Positions 11,702-22,781 of a stretch of DNA of 64,000 nt are shown here, one piece after another. Numbering within the stretch: the first letter of the stretch is position 1; each line of letters opens with the position of its first letter. The stretch lies in assembly GCA_010093485.1 (NCBI GenBank), contig MU001494.1:2139937-2203936 (forward strand). Direction: 5' to 3'. The stretch comes from Karstenula rhodostoma CBS 690.94 (lineage: Eukaryota > Ascomycota > Dothideomycetes > Pleosporales > Didymosphaeriaceae). Both the position numbers and the translations under genes were made by a program. A model generated the notes under the pieces. The model worked only from the letters and a program-made list of their open reading frames with translations. It was not told the DNA's origin and did no database searches.

Positions 11702-12695
11702 TGGCGTGCATGTCATGGGCTTCGAGGTGGCTCCCGGGCAAATCAACAATACATTCAGCAGCACATGACACATACACAGGATACGTTTATAGCTGGATAC
11801 CCATACCTGGCTCTCGACACCCTTACCTGGAGTTTGTTTGCGTTACTTGTTTTATTGTCATTGTTCTCATCTTTTGTCCCTGTTTGTCGAGAGACCAGGC
11901 TTGATTTACTTGTTTTGTGCTTCTCAGCCGTCTTCCTACCACCTTCGCAACTGCCGGCCCGGTGCTTGCGAAGCGTAGGGAGCTTTCTGTACATGATGTA
12001 TTCCCTTGTCCTTCCCTACGATCAAGCCCGCCTTGATCTTTCCTACACCTGTCTTAGCTCACTCACCACAAACCTACATGGCGGTTCATTTGCAGGCGTC
12101 TCTGGTTTGGCAGTGCGTGATTTTGCGAAGTCGCTCTTTTATACGTTCGCTGCATATGATTTACGATAACACTGAATGATGTCGATGGTTAGAACTTTGA
12201 TCTGGCGAAGGACGTGCGAGGGGCTGAATGAGAACACGGGTGGAATTGGATGGGCGCGTTGAGTGCAAGGTGAGCGCTCCGCTTGTATGTAGATATCAAT
12301 GAAATGGAACGTGAAACAACTCATGAAAGTATCTATTTGATCAACGTGAAATTAATGGTGTGGTATGAATTAAGGTGCGGAGCTTTCCTGTTATGCGAGA
12401 ACATAGTGGGCAGCATGCTTCGTCCAGGCCACTCCATCCTACTCTTCTTCTACAGTACCCTTCAACTCTTTTCCCCTTTACTACTCCATCACACCATCCC
12501 TTTCCCCCCCCTCGTTCTTCATCATTGCACTCCCTCGTTGACCCAGCAGACGCGCTGGCAAAAGTGACTCCACAACATCACCGTCTATGTCTGCCAGTCA
12601 CACCATGCTGGGCGCTGTTAGTCACCAGTCGTCAAGACCAAAAAAAAGCGCACGTCAAAGTCAACGTCAGCGTCACACGTTTTCCCCTTGACAGG
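11702..12695. other. Gene-free region, 3' flank of the J-domain gene
   Basis: No gene supported. Contains the 3' flank of the J-domain gene and, to the right, pyrimidine-rich sequence leading into the TATA-containing promoter at 12696. Confidence 0.5.
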
Positions 12696-12703
12696 TATAT
12701 AAG
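12696..12703 (+). promoter_or_regulatory. TATA box upstream of a small ORF
   Basis: TATATAAG, a near-perfect TATA element, lies 120 bp before an ATG in good context (CTACCATGG). The sequence between is C/T-rich, as in a fungal 5' leader. CGTCA-type words (GTCAACGTCAGCGTCAC) lie just upstream. It suggests the small frame at 12823 is transcribed. Confidence 0.5.
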
Positions 12704-12822
12704 CCCTGTTCCGCTCTGCTACGCTTTCCCCTGTATCGACATCCTGACAAGCTTATCCTTCCCTACTCCAAAGAACCCCGGCGCAGAACTACCTCTCGAC
12801 TACCCAACTAGCCTAAACTACC

Positions 12823-12981
12823 ATGGTGCTAGGCGAGTATCGCCACTCTGAGTGGACGGAAGAGGGGCAGGTGGCGTGGGATAGGCAAATGCAACGACCT
12901 GAGGCGGAGGAGCGGCGGAGGAAGGAGAGGAAGGAGAGGTGGGCTGGGTTTCTTAGTTGGGCGCGGGAGTGGGGGAGATGA
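12823..12981 (+). CDS. Possible 52-residue charged, Trp-rich microprotein
   Basis: Short frame of 52 codons starting in a strong initiation context (ACCATGG) 120 bp after a TATA box. The peptide has five tryptophans, a highly charged middle (EAEERRRKERKER) and an amphipathic look, with no signal peptide or cysteine. I do not recognise a family. It lies between the J-domain gene and the convergent hydrolase gene, leaving only ~300 bp on its right. Evidence for being a gene is the promoter, the start context and a composition unlike random sequence. Against it are the short length and no known homologue. It could also be the first exon of a longer transcript, though no continuation was found. 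Confidence 0.4.
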   Translation: MVLGEYRHSEWTEEGQVAWDRQMQRPEAEERRRKERKERWAGFLSWAREWGR

Positions 12982-13289
12982 TGGGCTTTTATGGTACTGG
13001 CTCTAAAGCACGCCTGTGTTGAAGTTGTGCTATAGTGCTCTAATCTTGCTTGGGAGAGTGGAAGAGTAGAGTCTAGGACTGCAAGTGTTTGTTTAGTTGG
13101 GTGGAGATTTGAACAGGTTGGAGTGGAGGTATTGCGTGGGGCAGGGTGTGGGATACCAGCGCCATGTAGTTGATATATACGTGAGTATCATCGCCAGACA
13201 TGAAGCGAATTCGCATCGCACATGTACCATACATACCAGATCCACCATCCACCGCCTCCCTCCTAAGATCCTCACATTGGCCCACTACC
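12982..13289. other. Short convergent intergenic region
   Basis: About 300 bp between the small ORF and the convergently transcribed hydrolase gene. Nothing recognisable apart from probable 3' ends. Confidence 0.5.
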
Positions 13290-14782
13290 CTACTCCGTGC
13301 CCAACCTCATCGTACTAAGATTCCCCGCCCGCACCTTCTGAATATGCTCAATCGCCTCGATCAAATGCGGCACAAACTTGGCCGGGTTCTCCGTCGCAGG
13401 GAAGTGTCCCAGCCCAGGCATGGCCTTGTGCTTCGCGCCGGGGATCTTGTCCGCGGTTTTCTGCGACATGTCGGGCGTGTTGGACCAGTCGTACTCGCCG
13501 GTCAGCATGTAGACGGGGCACTGGTTTGTGTCGATGTTGGCGACGCGGGAGCGGCCGTCCCAGCCGCCGAAGTAGAAGTCGAGGTCGCCGTGGAAGATCT
13601 GGGGTGCGTGTTAGTGAGGAGGCGAGAAAGGAAGAGGGGAGCGAGGCGGCGTACTCCGTAGGCTTGGGCGCTGTAGAGGTGCCAGATGAGCTGCTTGTTT
13701 GCGAGTGGTGCGGTGGGCGACATCATCTGTGTTACATTAGCAGGGTCGAAGCAGCGCGGTTGACATGTGCACGCACTCCGTACACCCACTCGGGATTGAA
13801 CAACGACTGGTTTACGTATGGCGACCGGTCGTGCCATTGTCGCTCCATGTTGAGGTACTCGGAACTGCGCGACGTTAGCATCGTCCCCCATGCTCTTGGA
13901 GGGACTGACGAACCCTTGCAGTGGAATAGTGCCGATGGCTCCGACCTCCTTGTGTCTGATCGCAACGGCCAGACACACCTGGCCAGCCATACTGGCGCCG
14001 CAAATGATGGGCCGCCGCAAGCCCAATTTCTTGACGAAGGCTGCGATAATGCCGACATAGCTGTCCTCGGTATTTGTGTGCGCGCCCGGGAAGTGCTGCT
14101 GCGACGGGAAGCTCCTCCCATGTCCGGGCAGATCAAAAGCGTACATTGAACATCTCGACCGCATTCGCGAGTCGTTCATCACACCATGGTATTGACGACT
14201 GTCGCTGCCTGCCGTATGCAGGAAAACAATTGGCTGCTTGCCGTCGCCAGAGTACTCGTAGAAAACCTTGGTCGTACCCCACACCGGGGCTTCCAGGAAC
14301 ACGTATTTGCCTGTCAGGTAGTCCTGCGTCGGTTCCGGCTGCGTGTCTTCCTCGATGGGCCCACACTGCGCGTCGTGCGCGAGCTCGAGCACGCGTCGCC
14401 AAACATGTGTCCAGTGTGCGAAATGCGTCTCGTCGCCCTCTACCTCGATGCCCTTCTGTTTGATGTTCATACCGAACATGCCCCAGTAGCTTTGGTACGG
14501 CGCGACAGGCACATCCTTGAAGAACTGCTCCCACTGCTCCGGGAGAGCGGAAAGCGTGAAGAGCGCATCCTTGGACGAGCCGGCTTTGGCCTTCGCAGAG
14601 CCATTACTGACTTCAATGAGGAGTGTGTTGTCCGAGCCGCTGGATTTGATTCCAAAGGTTGCCGGCTTGTCAATTGCGTTGGAGGTTGTGAATGCTTTTA
14701 GTTGGCCATCCGACTGGAGAAGCGTGGAGAACTCAACGAAGCTTCCCTTGAGAGCTGCGGTGAGGTCGGACCAGTTTCCCAT
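13290..14782 (-). CDS. Alpha/beta hydrolase with an N-terminal SCP2-like domain
   Basis: Predicted 445-residue protein in four exons (introns 13865-13913, 13727-13776, 13599-13654). Residues ~1-125 resemble a sterol-carrier SCP2-like fold (FGIKSSGSDNTLLIEVSNG, then KDALFTLSALPEQWEQFF). From ~165 on it is an alpha/beta hydrolase: FLHTAGSDSRQY oxyanion region, FDLPGHGRS, nucleophile elbow GASMAG (Ser about 263), acid in LTGEYDW (about 379) and catalytic His in GLGHFPATENP (about 407). The triad is complete, so it should be an active serine hydrolase. The substrate is unknown; a lipid carrier domain fused to it suggests a lipid-like ester, by inference. There is no signal peptide, so it is probably cytosolic or peroxisomal. 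All three splice joins restore blocks such as WVYG-MMSPTAP and AYG-IFHGDLD. Confidence 0.85.
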
Positions 14783-16286
14783 GTTTTCGGTCGCAGATTG
14801 CCAATTCTTGAGGGAAGGTACGGTATGTTCACGATTGCGTGTGGCAGAGGCAGGCGACGGAGAAGGAAGCTACGGTCCGATGGAACCATAATATACATCC
14901 CCAGAGCTATGAGGTCAGGCGGGGTAGCCTCGACGGCTTCAACTGCGGGGTGTATGCACGTGGAACGATGGCTCGGTGCGGGAGGGGATAGCCCCGACAT
15001 CACTTTGTTAGCATTCTGGCGAGTGTTGTGAGTGGTGGCCCTGATGACCTGTCTAGGATAGGTGAAGCATGGAGCGTGGTCCGCTGCGGGGACGAAGTCG
15101 GCGTTTGAGCTAGTCTTCAAGGGGCAAGGTCTTGGATTACCATGCGGTCCACTTCCGATGTGTGATACGTCGTCCTTTTCCTTTAAACCGTTGACCCTGT
15201 TTCCGCGGCACATATTTGCTCAGGATAGCATGGAGTCCCCAAGCCCTAAATGTAGATGCCAAGAAATAACAGTTGTTGGCATTACAGCACGCATTATTGT
15301 TGAACAGAGACGCAAATTGATTCCATCTACCTTGAGATGATCCTACCTACATTGAAAGGCTAGGGTAGCTTGCTATGTACAACCATCAAACAATATATAC
15401 TAATCGTACGTCAGACGGAAGTTGTTTGAACAAACCAACAATTGCTTTAACAGAGACCCATATTTTCCCGAGCATTTGCTCATTGAGTCAGATACCTCGT
15501 TCCGGTGAGATTTTGCATCGCTCAAATCCAATTTTGTGTGTGGCGATCCGCAAGAGATCGAACCTCTGACGGGACGCGTGGTTCGTCACGCATACGGTGA
15601 CGTGGTGATCCTTGGTCGTGGCTTCGATTTCTTTAACTCCGCTGTGGGATACATAGACGTAGCTTGCGAAGCTTTGATTGCAAGACTGAACATACGATGG
15701 AAAGTACAATAGAGTTGGAAACCATGCTCGTCGGATTTACAGGGTCAAGAAGAGGTTCCTGGAACGCCAGGAGATGAACAATGAAGCCATGCTAGTGAAT
15801 TCTATAACCAATGGGGAAACCCATCAAAGTTCTTGCACGGCTGGATCATGATCAAGATCAAGATAATGCACGGTTTTGCAAACAACTCGCAGAGTAGGCA
15901 TGATGTGCATATAACATCCTGCCGGCCGTTTGTATAGGAAGGGGTGCATCGTTACATCCGCAGAACCCGCATTGCACCCGCAGGTTGAAGTCCAGCACTA
16001 CACCACATTCACCCCTGCAATACATTCCCAGTTACAAGATATACTAGCCTTACCTCTCCCCCAATCGGGTCCGGGAGGTAGATACAAAAGCTCCCACCAG
16101 ACCACTGCGCAGAACAAACAGTACTTCAGCCGGTGCCAATCATCTCCACATCAACGCTGTCTGAAATCCTCCCCATCATCGCCCTTTTGTCGTCGCCATC
16201 CCGCCCGCTTCCCATCCTCTCACCAGATCTCCCCCACCCCATTCCCTCTCTCGTACAGGACAATCATCCCAACTACCCCTCAGTCC
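14783..16286. other. Divergent intergenic region
   Basis: About 1.5 kb between the divergent hydrolase and secreted-protein genes. No gene seen. A T-arm-like word near 15550 does not fold into a tRNA. Confidence 0.5.
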
Positions 16287-16293
16287 TATATAG
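16287..16293 (+). promoter_or_regulatory. TATA box of the secreted cysteine-rich protein gene
   Basis: TATATAG lies 83 bp before the ATG at 16376. It is followed by a C-rich, CCACC-type leader, the usual form of a strongly regulated fungal promoter. Confidence 0.5.
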
Positions 16294-16375
16294 TTCCCTC
16301 CCTCCACCCCCAACTAGACCTCACCACCCAGACCCCATCCCATCCCCAACCCACACCAACACCAACAACACCACC

Positions 16376-16824
16376 ATGCACCCATTCCTCGCCCTCACAC
16401 TCCTCCTCCCCCTATCCACCGCCCAAGTCGCCGCAGTCTACCAATGCGTAGAAGACTACACGCCCATCTGCTGCCCGACGCTCCCCAGCAACGTCACGGG
16501 CCCCTGCGGCGCGGCCGCCGAACCCACGGCCAACTTCGCAGACTGCACGCAAAAGAAATATCCGCGGGGATGGGCGTGCTGTCTTGAGAAGGTACTTCAT
16601 TTCGTCCGTATCTGTTGTTTGCTGTGGCGTTTAATTATCGCCGACTACGTGAAAGGGGAAAGGAGAGGCGAGTACGCGGCCATTGGGAGCGAAAGCTGAT
16701 TGAAATGCAGGAACCGACGGATGTGGAGCATCCGGAGTGGTACTGCCTTTCGGCTTTCCCATTGATTCGGGGAGTCTATACTGAGGCCTATGGAAGTCAT
16801 ACTCCAAAATATCCAGGGGTATGA
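16376..16824 (+). CDS. Small secreted eight-cysteine protein, hydrophobin-like spacing
   Basis: Predicted 109-residue protein in two exons (intron 16592-16710). Residues 1-17 form a clear signal peptide (HPFLALTLLLPLSTA). The mature part has exactly eight cysteines in the order C-CC-C-C-CC-C, the hydrophobin arrangement, with spacings C-7-CC-10-C-12-C-10-CC-14-C. Class II hydrophobins usually have about 9, 11, 16, 8 and 10, so it fits only loosely. It is also less hydrophobic than true hydrophobins (PRGWACC, VEHPEWYC). One N-glycosylation site (NVT) is present. It could be a divergent hydrophobin or a cysteine-rich apoplastic effector; I cannot tell. The eighth Cys depends on the splice being right; the join keeps frame and uses clean GT/AG sites. 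Confidence 0.7.
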
Positions 16825-17215
16825 AGGACATGGGTAGGGGAGGGAGCTTCTTTGTGAAGAATGCTGTCGAGAAGAGAATGGAAAGAGAAAGATGTAAGCA
16901 GAAAGAGCGTACCGGAATATATATAGTAAAATAGCTCGAACGGAAAAGTTGAAGATTTGGAAGTTATGCACTGGCCCGCCGCTTTCACACGTGTCTTGTT
17001 GACTATGCACTCTGCCTTGTACCTACTGGTGCACTGCACGGAGCATCCATTACCTCCATAGATAGGTGATGTCTCCATCAACTTCAAGCCACCTCGTGTT
17101 GCACGAAACTTGCATCTTCCTCTCCACACCTCTTTTCGTGACTCGTGTCGAACCAAACAATAAGGAAATGGTATCCCAGCCTTGCCCCACGCTCAAATGC
17201 ATCAATCAAAACCGC
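16825..17215. other. Convergent intergenic region
   Basis: About 390 bp of 3' flanking sequence between the secreted-protein gene and the EB1 gene. Nothing recognisable. Confidence 0.5.
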
Positions 17216-18209
17216 CTAGAACGTCTCTTCTTCGCCAGCTTCAGTCTCAGCGGGGATCTCGAAGCCCTCTTCGGTCGAGTACAGGATATTCTGGATTTGC
17301 TTGAGCAAGCCCTCGTCCTTCTCGAGTTCGGGGTCCGCTTCCATTGCTTGTTGAATCAGCAGCTCGATGTCGCGCAGCTTGCTGAAGTAGAAGTCGCGCT
17401 CGCGCTCGAGGCCTGCGACGGTCTCCTTGAGCACGTTGTTCTCCTCGCGAAGGGCTGCGCTTGCGGCTCCCCCACCCCCAAGCGGCGTCCGGGTTCGTGG
17501 GGCTGCTGAATTGCTCGCGGCGGGGGCTCTCCGGGCGGCGGCGGCGGGAGCAGCTCGAGCTGCAGGTGCACCAGTGTTGGCGAGTCCACCTTGTCCATTA
17601 CGGCGGGCGAGCGCATCGTATTCGTGGCCGGGGAAGTACTGGTCCCAATACCTCTTCACGAACTGAAGGAACTCGAGGTTGTCCTGCATCTTGCACTTGA
17701 CCAGCTGCTGCACAGGAATAGGCTTGTCGACATGGTGTTTGGCAAACGTGTCTGGTACCAGGGTTAGCACAGCCTCACTCCACCGCGCTGATCTTGGACT
17801 TACTCTGCAATATTTTGAAGTTCTGTAAGTATGCGTACTCGGCATTGGCGTTGAATTTCACCCTCTGCATGGGCACATCATCTACCAGTGTTAGTCGCTG
17901 CTATAGCACAACCGCGCAGCAGGGCCAGACTCACAGAATATGCTGTCGAACACCTGGCATAACGCCGCTCTGTCGAACCTTTAGCATCCGCTCCTGTCGA
18001 TATTCCATGTCACGATCCTTCCGACCCATGATATAATGACGTACCCAGTACCGCATTGTTCGACCTTAGTGATGTTGAGCTGGAGGAGGTTGTTCAGCCA
18101 TGCGACGAGTTCCTGTCTGTGAGACACGCCATGTTAGCAAGAGATCGCCGCCTGGACTCATGCTGGGCCGGAGGTTCCCAGCGTGGCCGTCGTACCTAGA
18201 TTCTCCCAT
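17216..18209 (-). CDS. EB1/Mal3/Bim1-type microtubule plus-end binding protein
   Basis: Predicted 244 residues in five exons (introns 18117-18195, 17970-18044, 17882-17934, 17752-17803); the first exon is 14 nt. Residues 1-~105 form the EB1 calponin-homology domain: ESRQELVAWLNNLL, then VEQCGTGAALCQVFDSI, VPMQRVKFNANAEYAYLQNF and FLQFVKRYWDQYFPG. An Ala/Pro/Arg linker follows, then a coiled coil plus EB-homology region (about 170-225; REENNVLKETVAGLERERDFY, then KLRDIELLIQ). The tail ends EEETF, close to the EEY/F motif that binds CAP-Gly proteins. These proteins autonomously track growing microtubule plus ends and recruit other tip factors. Length is slightly below yeast Bim1 (344) but near Mal3-like proteins. 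Exon-intron density in the 5' half is typical for this gene in moulds. Confidence 0.93.
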
Positions 18210-18642
18210 TTTGGGCTATGCAGCCTCGAATGTGTGCACTGTAAGGTGTTGCAGATATGAGCGTGTCGTGTCGTGGCGGCGATAAACGTGGCCTTGCTGG
18301 GTAAGTGGAGGGCGTGTGGTGTTTGTTGACCGCCCGCCGGGCCCGCCGAAAATCGTCTGGGAGATGAATCACGGGGATGCCCCTCGATCGTTAGCGTGCA
18401 CGGACCAAGCCGCTGGAACCGTATGGAAGGCGCGCCTGAATTCACAGTTGTTCAGGAGTCGAAAGCCTTGATCAATCATGTGCGATTGGCTCTTTATACG
18501 TGGGAACAATGACCTAGAAGAAGTCGGTTGACCTCAGATCGATGACAGAAACGCGCGTCGACTATAGAATACCAAAGAACTTGCTGCAGACAGACTCGAC
18601 ATAGCACTTGGCCTCTGCTTTCCACCTCTTGCTCTTCCACAC
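18210..18642. other. Intergenic region between EB1 and the DOMON gene
   Basis: About 430 bp holding the EB1 promoter and the 3' end of the upstream minus-strand gene. Nothing else seen. Confidence 0.5.
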
Positions 18643-20326
18643 TTAGGTCCCATTCTCCTTCGGCGCATAGTGCCCTCCCGCTGCATGCACACCACGGGCC
18701 AGGTGAGCGTCCTTCGCTGCCCGAGCCCTCCTCTTCTCTCCAAGGACTATAGCCGCTACCCACACCAGCCAAACCACACCTGCAATCACCCCATAAGCAA
18801 TAAAACCCGCCCTCGGACTGTTGTTCGCAAGCTGCAATCCCAGCCCGCCATTGATGATGCCCAGCGTGATCGCGGCGCGGCCCAACCACAAATGGAGGTG
18901 CGACCATACGGTACGCGCGTGGTGCTTCTTGTACATGACATGATGCAGTAAGCCGAGGATTGGCTGGAAGAAGAGAACGACGAAGACGACGATGCCGATG
19001 ATGGGGTGGGTCTCGGAAAGCTAACACATATCAGTACGAGAACGAGGGGGTGGGGAGGAGAGAGACAAACCATTCGTTGTTCGCTGGCGATATAGACACC
19101 CAAGCCAAATGCTGCAATGTACACGATGTAGGCGAAGGCTTGGAACGCGGCGTGGAACCAGACCACACCAGTGAAGGACGCGAGACGGATGGCGATGGCG
19201 CCGGTGGGGAAGAAGATGACGAAGGCAAGCGCGGCGAGAACACCGTGGGCGATCAGCATCTTCTGCGAATTGCCGGCATTGCCTGAACTGATCGGCGAGA
19301 ATTCGGTATTCGAGGGGTCACTACTTTCATCGCAGTAGTTGACTTCTTGACGCTCTTCGAGAAGTGCCCTCTTGTCGTAGCCTTCCCATGGGTTGCCGGT
19401 AGGCCTGGCGGTCGGACGAGTCCAGCCTGACGGGAAATTCGTTGGGCGACCGTAGTGCGAGCCGTCATCGTCGTCGTCAGTCTTGGTGGATGTTGCTCTG
19501 CTGCTTCCTCCATTGGTCGCGGTACCTGTAGTTGCAGTCCCAGTGACAGCAGCTCCAGCCGGTCGGGGCACGCAGCTCGTAGCAGCGCCTCCGCTTCCTC
19601 CGCTTGCACTTCCAGATCCCGAGCTTCCTGCGTTCACGAAAGGATTGACACTGTTTCCGCCTTTGGCGTTGGCGTATTGCCATGGGAATGTAGCGTGATT
19701 GTCGTGTTCATCAATGTTCGCAGACTGTGAAGTAGTATCCTGGGCTCCTCCGGACTGTTTAGTTGCGTAGATCCAGTTACCGTTGCCTCCTGAGAAGCTT
19801 GCAGAGCCACCTGACCAACTATTGCAACTTGAACCTGCGAGAAGATTAGATCACGTGTGTATCAATGTGCTAACAGTACTCACAGCGCACGTTGGCGACC
19901 ATCTTTCCATTCGACACTCCTGATCCTTCCAACAAGGTCACTTGCGCGTCGCTATTGAATTGTGGCATGCTGTGTCCAGTTCCTAAACGTGGTGACAGGG
20001 TCACGTTGCCGTTTCCGGCAGTGTATACAACAAAAATGTTCGCTCCAGACATGCTTGAGCCCTGGCCCAGGGCGACATAATTGTACGTGTCTGGGGCGGA
20101 AATTTGGAAAAAGATGTCTCCATCGCCGGAAGACGCGGTGTTCTCAGGAATGTTGAGTTTGAAGCAGACATCTGTTGTAGGGCAGATACTGCCCACCTGA
20201 GCTACGGCATGAGAGGCTGCGATTGGTCAATACACCGATACCCACGCATGGTGTTGAGGGTGCAAGAGCATCTCACGTACCTAGGGCCACGAGGCCAGCA
20301 GCCAGAACGTTTCTCCTCTGTCCCAT
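18643..20326 (-). CDS. DOMON domain plus cytochrome b561 membrane protein
   Basis: Predicted 506-residue protein in four exons (introns 20217-20280, 19835-19883, 19021-19070). A signal peptide (RRNVLAAGLVALG...) leads into an extracellular DOMON domain like the cytochrome domain of cellobiose dehydrogenase: SICPTTDVCFKLNIPEN, DTYNYVALGQGSSMSG with a likely haem Met near residue 71, and a His-containing DEHDNHATFPWQYA block. A Gly/Ser/Thr-rich linker follows, then about five membrane helices with conserved histidines (LIAHGVLAALAFVIFFPTGA, FHAAFQAFAY, HPIIGIVVF, WSHLHLWLGRAAI), the b561 ferric-reductase-like region. Such proteins are thought to pass electrons across the plasma membrane. Partner and substrate are unknown. 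Confidence 0.88.
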
Positions 20327-22781
20327 TTCGAGTTGTGTGTTGGAGCAAGAAGACGGCAGGCCGCAACTCTGGGGTCTCAGCTGAAGAACAAGGAGAAATG
20401 GGGGCTTGCCAAGCGTCGTATAAGAATACACCAAATTAACAAGGCGATGAGACAATAGGCGTACAAGGGTACGATTGACGTGCGCTCTCAAAGGTCTTTA
20501 TGCTCGAAGGTCTGAAACGCTCAAACACTTCGGGTGAGGACCTGGAGGTTGGGTTGGCCATCGGTTATACCCACCTGCCGCAAATGATGCCAGCGATGAT
20601 TACTGTCCGAAGCCAGCCCCGGTCGCTGGGCTTACAGGGGCACAAGCAACAACCCGGGCTTAGGTCGTTTCTGCTCCCAGCCATTTACTGCATTTCTGCA
20701 GACGAGCTGTACGCGTGGACATTTCCCGTTCCCGCTTTCGACGTGCTCCAACCGAAAGCGGTCGGGTCCCCTCCCCGCCCTCCGCCTACGCAAAGGCTTG
20801 ACCAACGTCAGAACTCCAAGTACGCGTCATAAGCAGTGTTGGCTCGGGCATGGCAGCACCGCAGCGAATAGGCAATGCTAGCGCATGCTGTCGAACAGTA
20901 GGACGATGCTGTTGCTGGGCAGTCTAGGCTAGACGCGCGGTGGAGGCTGAGCTCAAAGGAACGGGACAAAAGACAACTAATCATGGCGAAGCCATTTCCA
21001 AGTTGGCTCGCACAGCGTGCATCCATCGAATTGCTCTGCTTTTCGACTACCGCTCTGGGTGAGATGTGTAAGGTTGCTGCTTAGAACAAAGGTGTGAGAT
21101 CTACGCGGTGGGTCCCGCAGTGGCCGATCCGCGCGCACGTTTCACACCCTGTTACGATAGCATCACACCCGCCCAACCTTCAACACAATGGAGCTTTCAA
21201 CACTGCCTGTGCCATCGTTGTCTGGATGGCGTTGGCAGATGCACATTCACCGACAGTATCTCTCAGCCCCTGTGAGCGTGCCTCCTGCTATTTTCAGACT
21301 CGTGAGAGATGGCTGTGGCATCGACCGGAGATTTTTGGACCTGGGGCTAAGCCAAGCTAGCCGTCAGCAGAGTTAGTATACATCGTACGGCATATTGGTC
21401 GGTCTTGGTGCAGGGTTCTAGACTGACTCCGTTTCTGATAAGCTTTATCATCCAGTATCTCGATGTAGCTGACTTGTGGCTGGTGTTGTCGCTGGGCCAG
21501 TGCACGCGGTATGGTTACAGCCATGTGAGCATACAGTCAAGCAGTCTACACAGTAACCTATACCCTGAAAGCTAAAACGAAACTTATAGTTGATCGACTA
21601 TTACACCATGACTTCTGGAAAACTTGCTGATTTCGCCGTGTCTCAAATGAGTTCCGAACGACTCGCCAACGTGGCTGTGGTCCGATTGAGCTCTACACTT
21701 TGATACGCACTATGGAAGACCACGACCACGAATTAACTGTACCTGGCCTTGGTCGTAATTCCATATCCTCCAAAACTTTCTCACTAGAAGCTGTCGCTTC
21801 CACTTCTTGTGGATTCTTCCCTACCTCACCGCATAGCCATCTACGTAGTAGCTCTCCCAGACGACTTTCCGCTCCCGGGCCACGCACTGACTCTGGATTC
21901 GCGGGTCATGGACGAAGGAAGACGATCACATCTCTACGCTTTGACCTCAACAATGCTCCCCAGGAAGACCTCTACTCACGGCAGCCAATCCGCGTTCACC
22001 GCAGAATACAGTCCGTATTACTCCCCGCTAACTCCAACGCAAGTACCATCCCCCCCGCCGCAGCTGAGCCAAACGGTCCGTAAGCATGCACACGTATCTC
22101 ACTTCCATCCTCGACGCTGCACACGACGCGTATCCTTTCCCCAGCTACAAGCAGCCACGATCGACCCGACGCGCAATCCCACTCACCGCCAACACAACAC
22201 AAACGATCCATCTCGCGTTCCCCTCCCACACCGTCACCAAACCCTGTAACCACAATCCCATCATCACCTACGTGCTGCGCAATCCCATTGACTTCCTACT
22301 CCAGCTTCCGCCCCCGCCTATTCGCTCGCCTTTATCCTCGTGTTTCAAAAGCCACACGCCGAGGCGCACGCAGGCCAAGCTCCCACGCGGGCCGTCTGCG
22401 TCCTGGCATCGTGGCTATGCCACCGCTGGGAGCTTGCGCAGACCTTGGAAATCAACCGCTTGGATGCGCGGTGTAATTCCGGTGCGAAAAAGTATAGCGA
22501 AACGGAGTAGACGTCATGGTGTTGCTAGGTGAAGGATGCGCTGTGAGATAGTTAGCGCGACGTGTGCTACAGGCTGTGAATCCGATCGAAGCATCGACGT
22601 CCATGTGGAAGCCGTGGACGACGGTATCTAGAGTCGCCTCAACAGCTTGATTACTCTGCACTCCAGGGCTGCGCTCGCCCTACGCGGGTGTAAGAAAGAG
22701 ATATGAGGTCTACGAAACGACAGCCGTTATGATTGCCCAGCGCATGGGGATACTTGGAAAAGAGCAAGCATCAACACCCCG
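20327..22781. other. Long gene-poor region
   Basis: About 2.4 kb without a gene I can model. Around 21424-21520 a plus-strand frame reads like part of an F-box (FIIQYLDVADLWLVLSLGQC) but cannot be joined to a start. Proline-rich frames at 21700-22530 look like low-complexity sequence. A decayed or highly split lineage-specific gene is possible. Confidence 0.35.

Noticed and set aside
15538..15620. tRNA-like word (GGTTCGATCTC on the minus strand) and a GCGTG/CACGC hairpin
   Set aside because: No matching acceptor stem or anticodon arm could be built on either strand.
21188..22532. Possible F-box protein with introns
   Set aside because: One exon-like stretch resembles an F-box (IIQYLDVADLWLVL), but no phase-compatible GT/AG joins it to a start or to the downstream frames.
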